From Clarireedia homoeocarpa (lineage: Eukaryota > Ascomycota > Leotiomycetes > Helotiales > Rutstroemiaceae), in contig LNKV01000001.1 in NCBI GenBank assembly GCA_001465935.1, forward strand, positions 496,001 through 560,000: a stretch of DNA of 64,000 nucleotides, read 5' to 3'. The translations under genes were made by a program, and so were the position numbers. Under the pieces are notes generated by a model. The model made no database searches and was not told the DNA's origin. It was given only the letters and a program-made list of their open reading frames with translations. Position 1 is the first letter of the stretch; each line of letters starts with the position of its first letter. Of this stretch, positions 1 to 9,990 are shown piece after piece.

Positions 1-66
1 AGATCGATGCGTTTCAGTGCTCTATGATCAAATTAGTACTGAAGATAAGGAAGGAGGCTGGCCAAT

Positions 67-447
67 TCATACATTAGCTGCCAAGTCATCTTCAGTCATT
101 TCGTGTGGGCTCTGGGCTTGGGTCTTCTTCAAATCTTCTTCTGTGAGAACGCGGTCTGAGCCTTCTTTATCAATCTTGACGAAGGTATAATGACCTGACA
201 ATTGCACTAATGCTCTGGCGGCAGCCATAACATCGGCGGGGCTCTCTGAAAGATCACCATTTTCGTCGTATTCTACATCAGTCTCTTGAGAAAAAGAATC
301 TTGAGGGCTGTCAGGTACCACACGTAAAGCGGCAGAATTATTCTTTTGCTTACACGATTCCATGTCATCTTCGAGAGCAGCTTGGTTAGAATCAAGCTCA
401 ATAGATGATGAGAGATGCTTGTTCAAGCCGCGCGTAATCGCAACCAT
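67..447 (-). CDS. small acidic hypothetical protein
   Basis: Single open frame of 126 codons from an ATG at 447 to a TGA at 67-69. I do not recognise the family. The protein is hydrophilic and acidic, rich in Asp, Glu, Ser and Gln, with no membrane segment, signal peptide or zinc-binding pattern. A short less polar stretch (roughly residues 74-93, around VMAAARALVQLSGHY) could be a helix. Codon use looks coding, but nothing proves expression. The gene may have further exons beyond the window edge. It faces away from the multi-exon gene that starts at 1602. Confidence 0.45.
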   Translation of the reverse strand: MVAITRGLNKHLSSSIELDSNQAALEDDMESCKQKNNSAALRVVPDSPQDSFSQETDVEYDENGDLSESPADVMAAARALVQLSGHYTFVKIDKEGSDRVLTEEDLKKTQAQSPHEMTEDDLAANV

Positions 448-1601
448 AGCTTTAGATTTTTAACGAGGGTCTGCGAGAGAAGTAGATGCTTAACAAACAA
501 AGGCTGCACAAAGTTGTGTGAAGATAATGTTTAGAGAAATGGTATTTGATTAGGAGTCGACGAGAAGATCAATGGCACGTCAAAGTGACACCACTTAGAG
601 GAAAAGTGAAAATTGAGGTTTGAGACAGGTAGACACCTTGTGAGACCTTTTTAAAGCTGAACCGTCGGAAATAAAAGATCAAAGTCATGAAAATAAACGA
701 AGAGTGAGTTACTTCAAAGTCCTAAATGGGAAGAGGTATTTCCATATGCGGAAATATATGATATCACAGAAGAAAGTATTGGCTGACTTGATATCAGAAC
801 GTTTTAGCATTTACTCCTGCTGCCTTGAGGATTGAAGAACGGTCAGCTCACAGATCTCTTCTTCAGGGAGTCTATTTCTTACTGTGCTAGTCCCATTGAG
901 CAAGGATACTGCGTTCTGAACAAGCCCTCACCTTCTATACCTAGACTTTTAAGTGAATGAATTGCTAATTTACGCCCTCACACTACTATCAATTCTTGAC
1001 TTGAAGTCATTTAAAAATCCCAAAAACACCGTCTTCTTTATAATATCCCAGATATATATTGTTCGTCTTGAGCAGTACTGGACTGTTCAGCCTACTTAAA
1101 ACTCTTTACTTTTCTAAAAGATCTTCTCATTCTTGCAAAATTATCTCCGATCTAAAACCTACTCGGCGAGTCAAGTCTTGTTCTAGACCAAGTGACTGTA
1201 ATAATAACGCGTAACTACAGTAACAGGTTTTACGACTAGGCACTTTTGAATTCACTACTCTGCAGAAGAAAGCCTAGACTTTTTAGGTAAGAACACCGCT
1301 GTATGTATGAATATGTGCCAGATTTAGATCAAGTTGACATCTTTTTTCTCTCTCTCATCATCAGCCTTCTTGCAGCAAGATCGAAAATCCCAATCAACCA
1401 CCGTGTTTCGACAAAATATGAAGACTACGTCTATTCCATCACGTTTCCATTGAGGAGAACAAAACCATATGTTCATTGCAAAACAACATCTCAAGGTACG
1501 TGACTATACTATCTTCATTCTCATCTCGCAAGAGTAGACGAACGAGATATTTTCTTGCTGCTGCTTGGGTAGCTCCGAATTTAATCTAATAGACGTCACA
1601 G
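448..1601. other. gene-free stretch, divergent upstream region
   Basis: This lies between two divergently oriented genes. It is AT-rich and I see no convincing coding exon. A 66-codon ATG frame at 1303 runs up to a donor-like site (gtacgt at 1496), but its phase does not fit the exon at 1602. A good acceptor with branch-like bases lies immediately before the ATG at 1602, so part of this stretch may be a 5' untranslated exon plus intron. Confidence 0.4.
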
Positions 1602-3765
1602 ATGGCGCAAGATTCCAGCTCCGTTTCATTTCTCCAGGCATTCCCTTTGCTTGCTCGCGAGTTCAGGAGAAGAAATGATTGTAAAGCATCAGAAACGCAA
1701 AGAAAAATAAAAGCTCTTATTGACGACATTCATCCCCAAGGTTACGAAATGCTCGATGGAATTGACATAAATGACGATAGATCTATTGCTCGCATTTTAA
1801 ACGCATGTGTATATTCGGAGAAGTTCCAAGAGGAGCGAGACCCAGTCGAAAATCCCGCCGAACTCGCCCTGACCGCCGCCGAAAAACACGCGGTTGATGC
1901 ACTTGTCAAACTCACCTTGACCGCCGCCGAAAATCAAGTGGTTGATGCGCTTGCCAAACTTTACAACAGGAATGGCCTCCTACGAGACGTTATTCGTTTG
2001 CTTATATTGACTCGATCTAACCGAGACTTCAAATTCGAAGGAGTTTTTTTCAAAGTTTGGGTCATAAAACTTTTGCCATACTTGCTGGCGTTGGACCCGA
2101 CCGTCGACCGAGCACAATACGAAATAGCGCTTTCGCAACTTCGACAAACATGCGATGTATTGAGAAATTACGAAACACACAGAATCAAGTCCGAGAACTC
2201 TACCAATTCGAAGGTCAGTCAAACTGCAACAACTACGGCTAAAGAAAGCGATATCAAACATGCAGAAGTATAGTGCCCCTATTGATTATTTGGGGAAGGA
2301 ATTTGTTAATTTGCGTGCAGCAGCGTTCCACAACTCTGGACCAAGGAACACGAAGCAAAAAGGAAACTATCGCGAACCAGGTCGACGCTAGAAACAAAGC
2401 AAAGCAGATGGGTTTGATTAGAAAGTCTCATCTATGCAGTGACTCTACCGGCCAGGGGCCAACGAAGGTGACTTTCTGCCAGAGAGACGCTAATCTAGTG
2501 AGGCCCAAACAGATTGGGGGACTTGCAAGTAGCAATCTTGTATCGAAGAGAAATTTCCACATCATTGATGAACCACCTGAGGTCGAAAAGGATGTAGCCA
2601 GCAGCTACAGTACAGCTAAGCGATCAAAACTGGATGTGAGTCTAACAATCAAGTATGAAAACTGCGGCGACAGCACTAACTTTTGACTACTACAGACTAG
2701 CCATAACTTTCCGAGAGGTAGACCTTTGGTAAACCATGAAGAACATCAAAAGACAGAAGCAAAGGTGAGAAGCATTCTCCCCCCCTTATAAGCTTGCTAC
2801 TCCGTATTGAAACCGAGATCAGATGAAAGACGTGGCGGTCCCAAAAACATCCAGTCCACTTTTCCAAAGCACGAGAACAAGAAACCAAACAAAAGCAGCG
2901 ATGAGGATGGCAGAGGACCTAATTTATGATACACGTACTAAGGGTGATGTTGCTTCCTTGGGAAGTGATGTTATCTGGAAAGATGATGACTTTGTCGTAA
3001 GTGAATCTGCAGTAAAGCTATCCATCATTCGCAGACATAGGAAATGTTGACAGGGAACTTACGCAGCCTCACCAAACTCACAAACGCCTTAAGAATAATA
3101 TCTACATCAGCGCTGACAATGATCGCTCTCCTTGCGTTCTTGGAAAACCAGACATTTCCAAACTTAAAATAACCTACCATGTCGAGAGACCTGACAAACG
3201 CAACCCTTCTCGAAACATCAGGCTCGAAGATGTAGTGTACTACTATAGACACTCTCTTCTCAGGAGTGACTGGAATAATCCTGACGTTATCACAGCGATA
3301 AATAAATGGAGGGCCCAAAACTTTGTTCGCTTGATCGGTCCCCTTATTGAAAAAAGATCACATTGGATCATACCTGAGATGCACAAACTTTGCGATTTTC
3401 TTGAACCTCATTTGAGAACAGCGGAAGTAGGAGGAAGATGGTCTCTGGTAGATTGGGATGCTATTCAAGAAACGTACAACAACTACTGGGCCGGAAAAAC
3501 TCAGTCAGGATCGGAGCTTAAAGCCGAAACTAAATACTTCACGAACAACGGTAGCCCCAAGAATTCATCAACGAAGCAGCTCGGGCTTGATCGTGAAGCT
3601 CCAAAGAGGACGGGGTGTGGTTTGCGGAACGCGATGAACAAGTTTACGGACCCCAGAGCCACATCATTGGTTGCTGCTGCCCGCGATGCTGATTGCGCTG
3701 CCGGTCATGTTGATCGCTCTGGCCCTCGCAGACGACGAATTACGATTGAACAACGACACGATTGA
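1602..3765 (+). CDS. five-exon hypothetical protein with a C-terminal Myb/SANT-like segment
   Basis: Proposed exons are 1602-2213, 2321-2635, 2696-2764, 2823-2996 and 3067-3765, giving 622 aa. Every junction is phase 0, and introns of 107, 60, 58 and 70 bp have GT-AG ends. The second has a clear CACTAAC branch point. Residues about 88-119 hold two tandem 16-aa repeats (LxLTAAExxxVDALxK). The middle is basic and Ser/Thr-rich. Near residues 480-540 a W..PEMHKL..FL spacing is followed by WSLVDWDAIQETYNNYW. This resembles a SANT/Myb-like helix set, and similar spacing recurs in the relic at 6.68-7.24 kb. A nuclear DNA-binding role is inference only. The start is uncertain because an acceptor lies directly before the ATG; the first intron uses the less usual donor gtcagt. 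Confidence 0.55.
1863..1958 (+). repeat. 2 x 48-bp in-frame coding repeat
   Basis: Two adjacent 48-bp units (1863-1910 and 1911-1958) encode two 16-aa copies sharing the pattern LxLTAAExxxVDALxK. The copies differ at a handful of bases, mostly giving conservative changes. The unit length is a multiple of three, so the reading frame is kept. The predicted structure is an amphipathic helix duplicated once. Confidence 0.8.
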
Positions 3766-5282
3766 ACTTCTAAGTATAATAAGCGAAGCATGCGGGGATC
3801 AAACAATGTGGGTTTTTCGGTATTTGAAAACGATTAAGGTCTTAATTTTCGCGGGTCTTCCAGGCTGTCGCATTTGCGTGTAAGTAATCTCCCTCAACTT
3901 ACTTTGGATAGTACCACCTACACGACGATGCTTATACACATTCTATCAGCAGGGAAGGTTTCATGTCCATTTTGAGAAGAGTTGATGATGAATCACGAGT
4001 GATGGGTCACTAATGTTTTTTCTTGTGAAGGATGAACATGCGGGGCAGGAAGTTTATTCGAGCTATAGGTCACACTGTTTTTTCTTGTGAAGGTTGAATA
4101 TACGGGGCAGGAAGTTTATTCGAGCTATAGGTCACTACTGTTTTTTCTTGTGAAGGTCGAACATGCGGGGCAGGAAGTTTATTCGAGCTATGGGGGATAC
4201 AAAGAAGAGAAATATCCTTCTCATCTTTGACACTGATTTTACTTATTTTGTTCGTTGGTTTCTTTCACATCGATGTTGGCGTGGCAGACACAGTGGCAAT
4301 GAGAAACGGGCCGCCGAAGTAAGGGGCCTATAGCAGCGTCCTCTACTATTAAAAACAGCGAGCACCTCTTTTCGAACCTAACTCTTTACATCTTCCATTT
4401 GCCGACTAATGATAGCGAACTGCTTAGAATTATATCTTGTACCTCTCTTCTATGTAATGTGAAGTTACCCAATCGAAAGTAATCATTTCAAGAGACACAA
4501 TATTAAAGTGAGTCGTAATCTATGTGTGTGTAACACAATCGACCTTGTGGAAGGAGGACTAAGCTCCTACTCTCGGCGTGATGCAACGGCACAAAAAGGC
4601 TGATGGTACGTGACAACCTTCAACATTCACTTTCAAGCCGAGACTCAGGAAGTCCGTCTCTTTGGTACGATTAATGCACATATTCCTATTATTTAGATAT
4701 TATGGTACAAGATTCGGTATTTTTAAACTATCCTGCTTGCGTGCTTAAGAAACAAGCCGACTAATTCTACGTTGGCGTTAGGGACAAGTAAATCGCTGCC
4801 TCTTCAAGCGTCTAGAGACTCTCAAGAATAAAACTTGGTGGAAACACGTTTATTTAGCGCTCAACCACATGAACCGTTTTGCCAGCTTGTAGCAGCGATG
4901 AAAGGAAAACGAGGTGCTCATGGATGTTCAAGGTATTGTTCCATAATTTTATCCTACGTTGGCAGTAACGTAGATGGTATATACAGCCTCGATAGAAAAA
5001 CGTGCATTGGCAATGAGTCAGCCTCGTTGCTGGCACCCCGACCAGTAGCATTTTCAAGTGAACACATCAGAAGAGAGATTGCTTGACGTACTGTAGTAAT
5101 GGATAAACCAAGAAAACTTACAAAGCCTGCTGAATCCTTCCACTCACTGATTCCCTGATCTCTGCCTTCTTTTTCTCTCACGTAAACTCGAATTGCAATC
5201 CTTTTGCTCCTCCTGTAAGACAATCCGCAGCTCACTCTTTGCTCCACTCTGCATCTTCAATATTTCCCCGCAGACAAAAAGA
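3766..5282. other. gene-free stretch with one tandem repeat
   Basis: A 70-codon frame (3671-3883) overlaps the end of the upstream gene in another frame and is not supported. Apart from the three-copy repeat at 4005-4192, I see nothing coding here. The short frames at 4835-5247 lack splice support and protein-like composition. A possible acceptor (ccgcag) just before 5283 means the next gene could have an unseen upstream exon here. Confidence 0.4.
4005..4192 (+). repeat. 3 x 62-63 bp tandem repeat
   Basis: Three consecutive imperfect copies (4005-4067, 4068-4129, 4130-4192). Each begins with GGTCAC and ends with TTATTCGAGCTAT. The core TTTTTTCTTGTGAAGG and CGGGGCAGGAAG are preserved in all copies. 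Differences are single substitutions and 1-bp indels, so the array is not coding. It lies about 240 bp downstream of the preceding gene. Copy number probably varies between strains. Confidence 0.9.
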
Positions 5283-6450
5283 ATGAGGTTCAAACATGAG
5301 ACGATGAGTACTTTGGTAGAGAGATTTCCAAGATCCAGTCTGCCAGAATATGCAGATATGCAAAGCTCTCAGACCGCCATTCACACCAACAGGTCACTTC
5401 TTACGCAGCCACGAAGTAACGAAGCAAGCGAAGAAAACAGAAGCGAGTACCAGATTCGAGAGAATTTACTTCCTCGTACTCCTGTAGTGCTACAGTCATA
5501 GAAAATGACGAGGTTACTTTGCTGGCTGAAGATTGTTCCTCTAGGCGACACTGTGTCTCTCTTTGGATGAAGTGCAGCAAGTTCCCTCACACAGCTGTCA
5601 GTATTTATCTAGTTTTTGAAATGATAGTTCTACTCTTGATACTAATTCTCTCAAGCTTCTCTAGATCTTAACACTCATTTTCGGAGCCGCAAGCGACAGC
5701 GCGGTGACGCTGGTAGCCGGAAGAGCAGTCACAACAGCTACAGCAACCTTCATACTTACATCCACGATGGCTTACCTGCTTCTAATTGGAATGAAATCTC
5801 TTTCCATCACGAGAGACATCACATGCCTGTGTCGACACGGTATCCTCCTCCCCTTTTTCGTCAATATCACGGTCCAGTCGGCTACAATAATTTGAGCAAG
5901 GCACACCCAGCAGACACTTCTTTTCGCCGGCAGCTTTCTCTACTCTTGTCTAATCAATATTCTGCTGAAGACTATCCGCAGAGCCATTTGCGGCCTACGT
6001 TTGGACGATTGTTTGATCCAATAATATTGGATCTATCTCCAGAAAACTCACGACCTGCTTTAGTATCACCACAGATTATATCAAAAACTCACAAACCATC
6101 ATCTGCAACCCCGCCAGTGTCTTTCGGAACTAATTTTGCTTCCACAGTCACAGAAATTAAGAAACCCAATCTTTCTGTAACTTTAGAGCCATGCTTCGAA
6201 GGTTGCTTTGCTTTACTTATACGTCGCAGCAACCGCGAAACATTGGTCGTCTGCCAGGCACTCTAAAGAAAAATCAAGAAATCTTTACATACTCACTACC
6301 GTCATCGTTCGAGCGGAATGCCAAGGTAACTCAATACTCTAATTTAGTTGCATGAGCAGTTCTGCATAGCTAATACATCGATAGAGAATCGTGCAAAAAA
6401 GCCGAAACTATAAACCTTCTGTTCAACCACACGACCACATTCAGTCTTGA
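5283..6450 (+). CDS. five-exon hypothetical protein, possibly truncated
   Basis: Proposed exons 5283-5415, 5496-5600, 5665-6176, 6230-6325 and 6385-6450 give 303 aa with consistent phases (1,1,0,0). Introns are 80, 64, 53 and 59 bp. The second has a TACTAAT branch point and the fourth GCTAATAC, which supports real splicing. The protein is basic and Arg/Ser-rich near residues 85-115, then Pro/Ser-rich. I recognise no domain. The final exon stops at TGA 6448-6450. The same frame then stays open for another 39 codons with protein-like sequence (…VALVSDDGKKWEYHYPG…), ending at a TGA near 6568. The first TGA may therefore be a CGA-to-TGA nonsense change in a once longer gene that continued into the Myb/SANT-like segment downstream. 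The start is uncertain. Confidence 0.4.
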
Positions 6451-6680
6451 CGAGAACTTGACTACCATGCTAAATCCTTTCGTCAAGAAGGTAAAACTGT
6501 TGTAGCTCTCGTTTCTGACGATGGCAAGAAGTGGGAGTATCACTATCCAGGAACTTTAGGCACGGAGTACTGAAAGAATAATACAGAGATCGGGAACAGA
6601 CCCAACGAATGGAACAACGAAATCCTCCGATGTAGACTCCCTCGCGATTCCCTGCCGTCGAAAAGGGCTTGCCTCTGGTC

Positions 6681-7238
6681 AATCGACGACAAAGTTGGAC
6701 GGGGTTAGAGAAGGACCGCCTCGAGAGACTGATCATAGATTTCATTCGGAAAAAGAAAACCGCTCCTAAGCGTCACGATTGGGTTCGCATTGCAGAGTCA
6801 GAGAATAATGAGTTCTAGGGTGGTAACAGGATGCCGGGTATTGCAAGGGAAACAACCATCTCTCGTAGCCTACCCATCGACAAGCTTTCGGTGACACGAG
6901 GAGGTACGTTTACTCGGAAGGAAGGTATATATCCTGCTCGAGCCGCTGCAGAGATTCAAATTATGCTATACAGATGGCCGGATATTCAACAAAACATGAG
7001 TGATGAGATTAGGATACTTGGTGGAACAGCGCTGAGTTTTAACGATTCCGACACTGACTTGAGCGACTCGGAAAGCTGTGAGGAGCTTTCTGAACAAAAG
7101 AACGATATAACTGATGCCGATGAGACCGAAGATGACAAGCAAGATAAGCAGCAAAATAACAAGTCTGATGATGGAAAATCGGGCTTGGACAGATATTCTG
7201 GAGCTCAAGAAGAAATAGGCAGTGTGTACGACGCATGA
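6681..7238 (+). pseudogene. Myb/SANT-like coding relic with in-frame stop
   Basis: Frame 3 from about 6630 encodes a Trp- and charge-patterned segment (RRQSWTGLEKDRLERLI … HDWVRIAE) that looks like a Myb/SANT-type helix set. It is interrupted by TAG at 6816-6818 and continues in the same frame from GGNRMPGIARETT to TGA at 7236-7238. The downstream part (ATG at 6831, 135 aa) has a conserved-looking GGTFTRKEGIYPARAAAEIQ stretch and a highly acidic Asp/Glu/Ser tail. Either the gene is dead or the 6831 ATG now starts a shortened protein without the SANT-like part. The spacing W..LEKDRL..(I/L)..F…DW..IA resembles the C-terminal exon of the gene at 1602-3765. It may be the 3' half of the gene starting at 5283. 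Confidence 0.5.
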
Positions 7239-7663
7239 AAGTTATACTTCACCAGGATTAGGTCTCTGATCAGGAATACACATATTTACAAGCTGAATAG
7301 GTTCGAAACCAATTGTATCTTTGATTTTGTTCTAACTTTTGTCATGATCTTCTTTGAAACCTCATCTACCATTGATATGTCATCCGTTACGTCTTTTTTG
7401 ACTCGATATTCTTAACTACTTTAAACTGCATGCTAAGAACTGGGGCTGCCAAACATGCTAGTTTGTGCAATGTCGCTGAGCACTAAGAGCACTAATAGCC
7501 AAGTGTTTGATACAGTAGCTCATGGATGTACTATCTTGAAAAATGTATGAACAGACATAATAAAAACTAAAGAAAACGGGTGCTCCCCGAGCTGGCAACA
7601 TTCAAACCTTGCCCAAATGCCCCGCTGCATATTCGTACACAACATACAGTATCTTACATTCAA
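7239..7663. other. convergent intergenic region, nothing seen
   Basis: Tail-to-tail spacer between the plus-strand relic and the minus-strand ATPase gene. It is AT-rich, with no coding frame or repeat I can support. It must hold the 3' untranslated ends of both neighbours. Confidence 0.5.
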
Positions 7664-9990
7664 TTATTTCTTGTCGCCTTCCTCCTCCCCCTCCTCCTCC
7701 TTTTTCTCTTCCATGGTAACTTCAGTTACCTTCTGACCCTTCTTCTCACCTTCTTTCATGATAATCTTATACCTCCCGCCCAAAACCAAATCTTTCGCCA
7801 CAATTTCTCTCGTTCTGCCCAAGCTTTCGATATCCGAGATACGCTGCAGGGTTTTCTGTAGATGATCATCGAAGCCTTCTTCGGAACAAATACTGCGGAA
7901 GGCCTGTTGCATTGGGACTGAATCGGCACGCACCATAGCCTTCGATGTGATTGTGAAGAGGTTGACATGGTCATAATCCTGTATGAAATCTGCGCGGGTC
8001 ATGATCTGTCGAGCTTTGTGGAGGGGAATCTCGGGGATATTGTGTGAGCCGTCATCTCCAAGGTACGAAGGCGTGTCTTTCTCTGCTGCAACAAGCGCTT
8101 GAGCAAGTACCATTGCCGCAGACTGGGTGAAGGCGTTAGCTCCGATATAGGTTTAAAAAAAAAAAACAATCAGTCACTTACAGCATATTTTTGTTGATCC
8201 ATAACATCATCGTCCATTTCCATTCCTAAAATCCAGCATTGGTTGAGGAACCATCTTCTCTCCGTATCAATAATGCTGTTACATGTCTTAAGCATGTCAG
8301 GGGATTTGGCAACGCGGTTTAAGAATGTCAGACGTCCTCCAACCCGATTGTAAACCTCATTCAATATCTCCGAGTTTGCTGTTTCGCCAAAATACTTCTG
8401 ACGATATCGTTGGAGTGCTGAAACAGCTTGAGCTCGGGGCAGGTCCTGAATGGTAGTGACTTCCATGCGGGTAGCCAAAAGCTTCAATCTTTCATATACC
8501 CAGTAGTCATCGCTGTTAAAAATCATAGTAACAAGGTTGGCCGCGGCCCATTGCTCAGCGCGTTGCTGCAGCAGCTCAAGAAGGTCTCTTCCATCATCAT
8601 CATCTCTTAGTAGATGTATAGCATTGATGATCATGATCTGACTTGCCATATTAGTATGCTATTAATAGCGCTTTAACCTTGCCCCCACAAAGGTTGAGAT
8701 TCTTACCAAAGGTCGTTTCCCAGAACTTCGCCGCTTCAATGCCACCTTTTCTAGCTTATTCATTGCACGCTCAATATCCAATAATGCCGTGCTATCTCTT
8801 GGGCCCCTTTCAGAGAAATAGGAGCCAATGTAGTCTTCGTTGAATTCGAAATTAAGAGCTTTTCCGAGACGCACTCGAAAAATCTCTGGATCTGCATGGG
8901 CTTCAAACATCGAGCACCCTTCCCCGTCGATCTTGTGCATGGCATCTAGTAGCATGCTAGACTTCCCTGTCCCCTTCTCTCCAATAAACAGATGATAGTG
9001 GCCATGATCAGTGCCGTTCACGATATCATCGATGTGCTGCTGCTCTGCGCGAAATATCCAATGCTCATCTTCACCCTCATTTTCACCATGCTTTTTCGTC
9101 TTCGGCATTTGTTTCATAGAGCCAGCGAGTTCTAACACGGGGTCCCCCGGCTTGAACGCGATCTCCATTTTATGAAGGACAAGCCATTTGTAGAATCTGT
9201 GGTAGCAGTACCCGCCAACTCCAAAGCCTATGCCAAGTACGAGAACAGATGCAAAGGCTGTGGCTCCTGCATCTATCATTTTTGTTGACCAGTCAGGTCC
9301 GTCGTCGATTGAAGATTTCCTTTTTCCATTTCGTTTCTCTTTGGTTGATTCATACTTAGAATCTTCTGTGCACCGAATGCGTGAGTATTAGCCAACACAA
9401 CAACCAATACAATCTGTCTATTGGAGAGAACGGAGGCCAATGACAACATCATTCAACTACATCAATAACCACAGCATCTCAAATATTTTGGGATCAACGC
9501 TAGAGAGCAAATGCTGGGATGGCTTGGCTATGTAGTAGCAAGGTAAGTGGAGAGACTTAAGTCTTGTGACGAAAGTTCGCATTCTATGAAATCAGATGGC
9601 TCGATTCAGGGCATCTCGCATAGAATAATTGATGCTTGGAATGCAACGTAGATTGCGGAATTGGAGCCAGAGTAAGCCGAGACACGCCGGAAGAGCGTCG
9701 TAGAAAGACCATCATCCGAATCGGGCGACGACCAGGAAGAGCAAGCAGTAGGAAACATCTGTGTATATAGGGAAACTTGAAGCGAAGGCGAACATACCTT
9801 CTTCATCATCAGCGTCATCCTTTTTTTCTTTTGCCTTAGAGGGGGTGGTGGAAAGGGGTTTTGATTGTGTAACGAATGAAAGTCCCGGCCAATGGCGCGT
9901 CGAAGCGCGAAAGCTTGCGGTTGTCGCCCCAGGTAATCGACACGAATACCTGTGCATGTATGGGTATCTGCAAAAGAGTGCAGGTCTCAT
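7664..9990 (-). CDS. mitochondrial-type membrane AAA/P-loop ATPase with C-terminal extension
   Basis: Exons on the complement are 9798-9990, 8707-9365, 8182-8637 and 7664-8122, giving 588 aa with matching phases (1,0,0). The Arg-rich, acid-poor N-terminus (MRPALFCRYPYMHRYSCRLP) resembles a mitochondrial presequence. A hydrophobic segment lies at about residues 97-117, followed by a Walker A loop G193-EKGT-GKSS. Exon 3 opens with IMIINAIHLL, in the Walker B place, with N289-A instead of Asp-Glu. The rest is helical, probably winged-helix-like, and ends in an acidic Glu/Lys tail. Domain order suggests the fungal AAA-like family with a C-terminal winged helix, anchored in a mitochondrial membrane; its exact job is unknown to me. 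The first intron (432 bp) is much longer than the others (69 and 59 bp). I chose the ATG at 9990 because the frame upstream of it offers only a TTG. Confidence 0.8.

Noticed and set aside
1303..1495. Possible first exon (MYEYVPDLDQ…) ending at a gtacgt donor
   Set aside because: Joining to the acceptor at 1602 gives the wrong phase and an early stop, so it cannot be the first coding exon of that gene.
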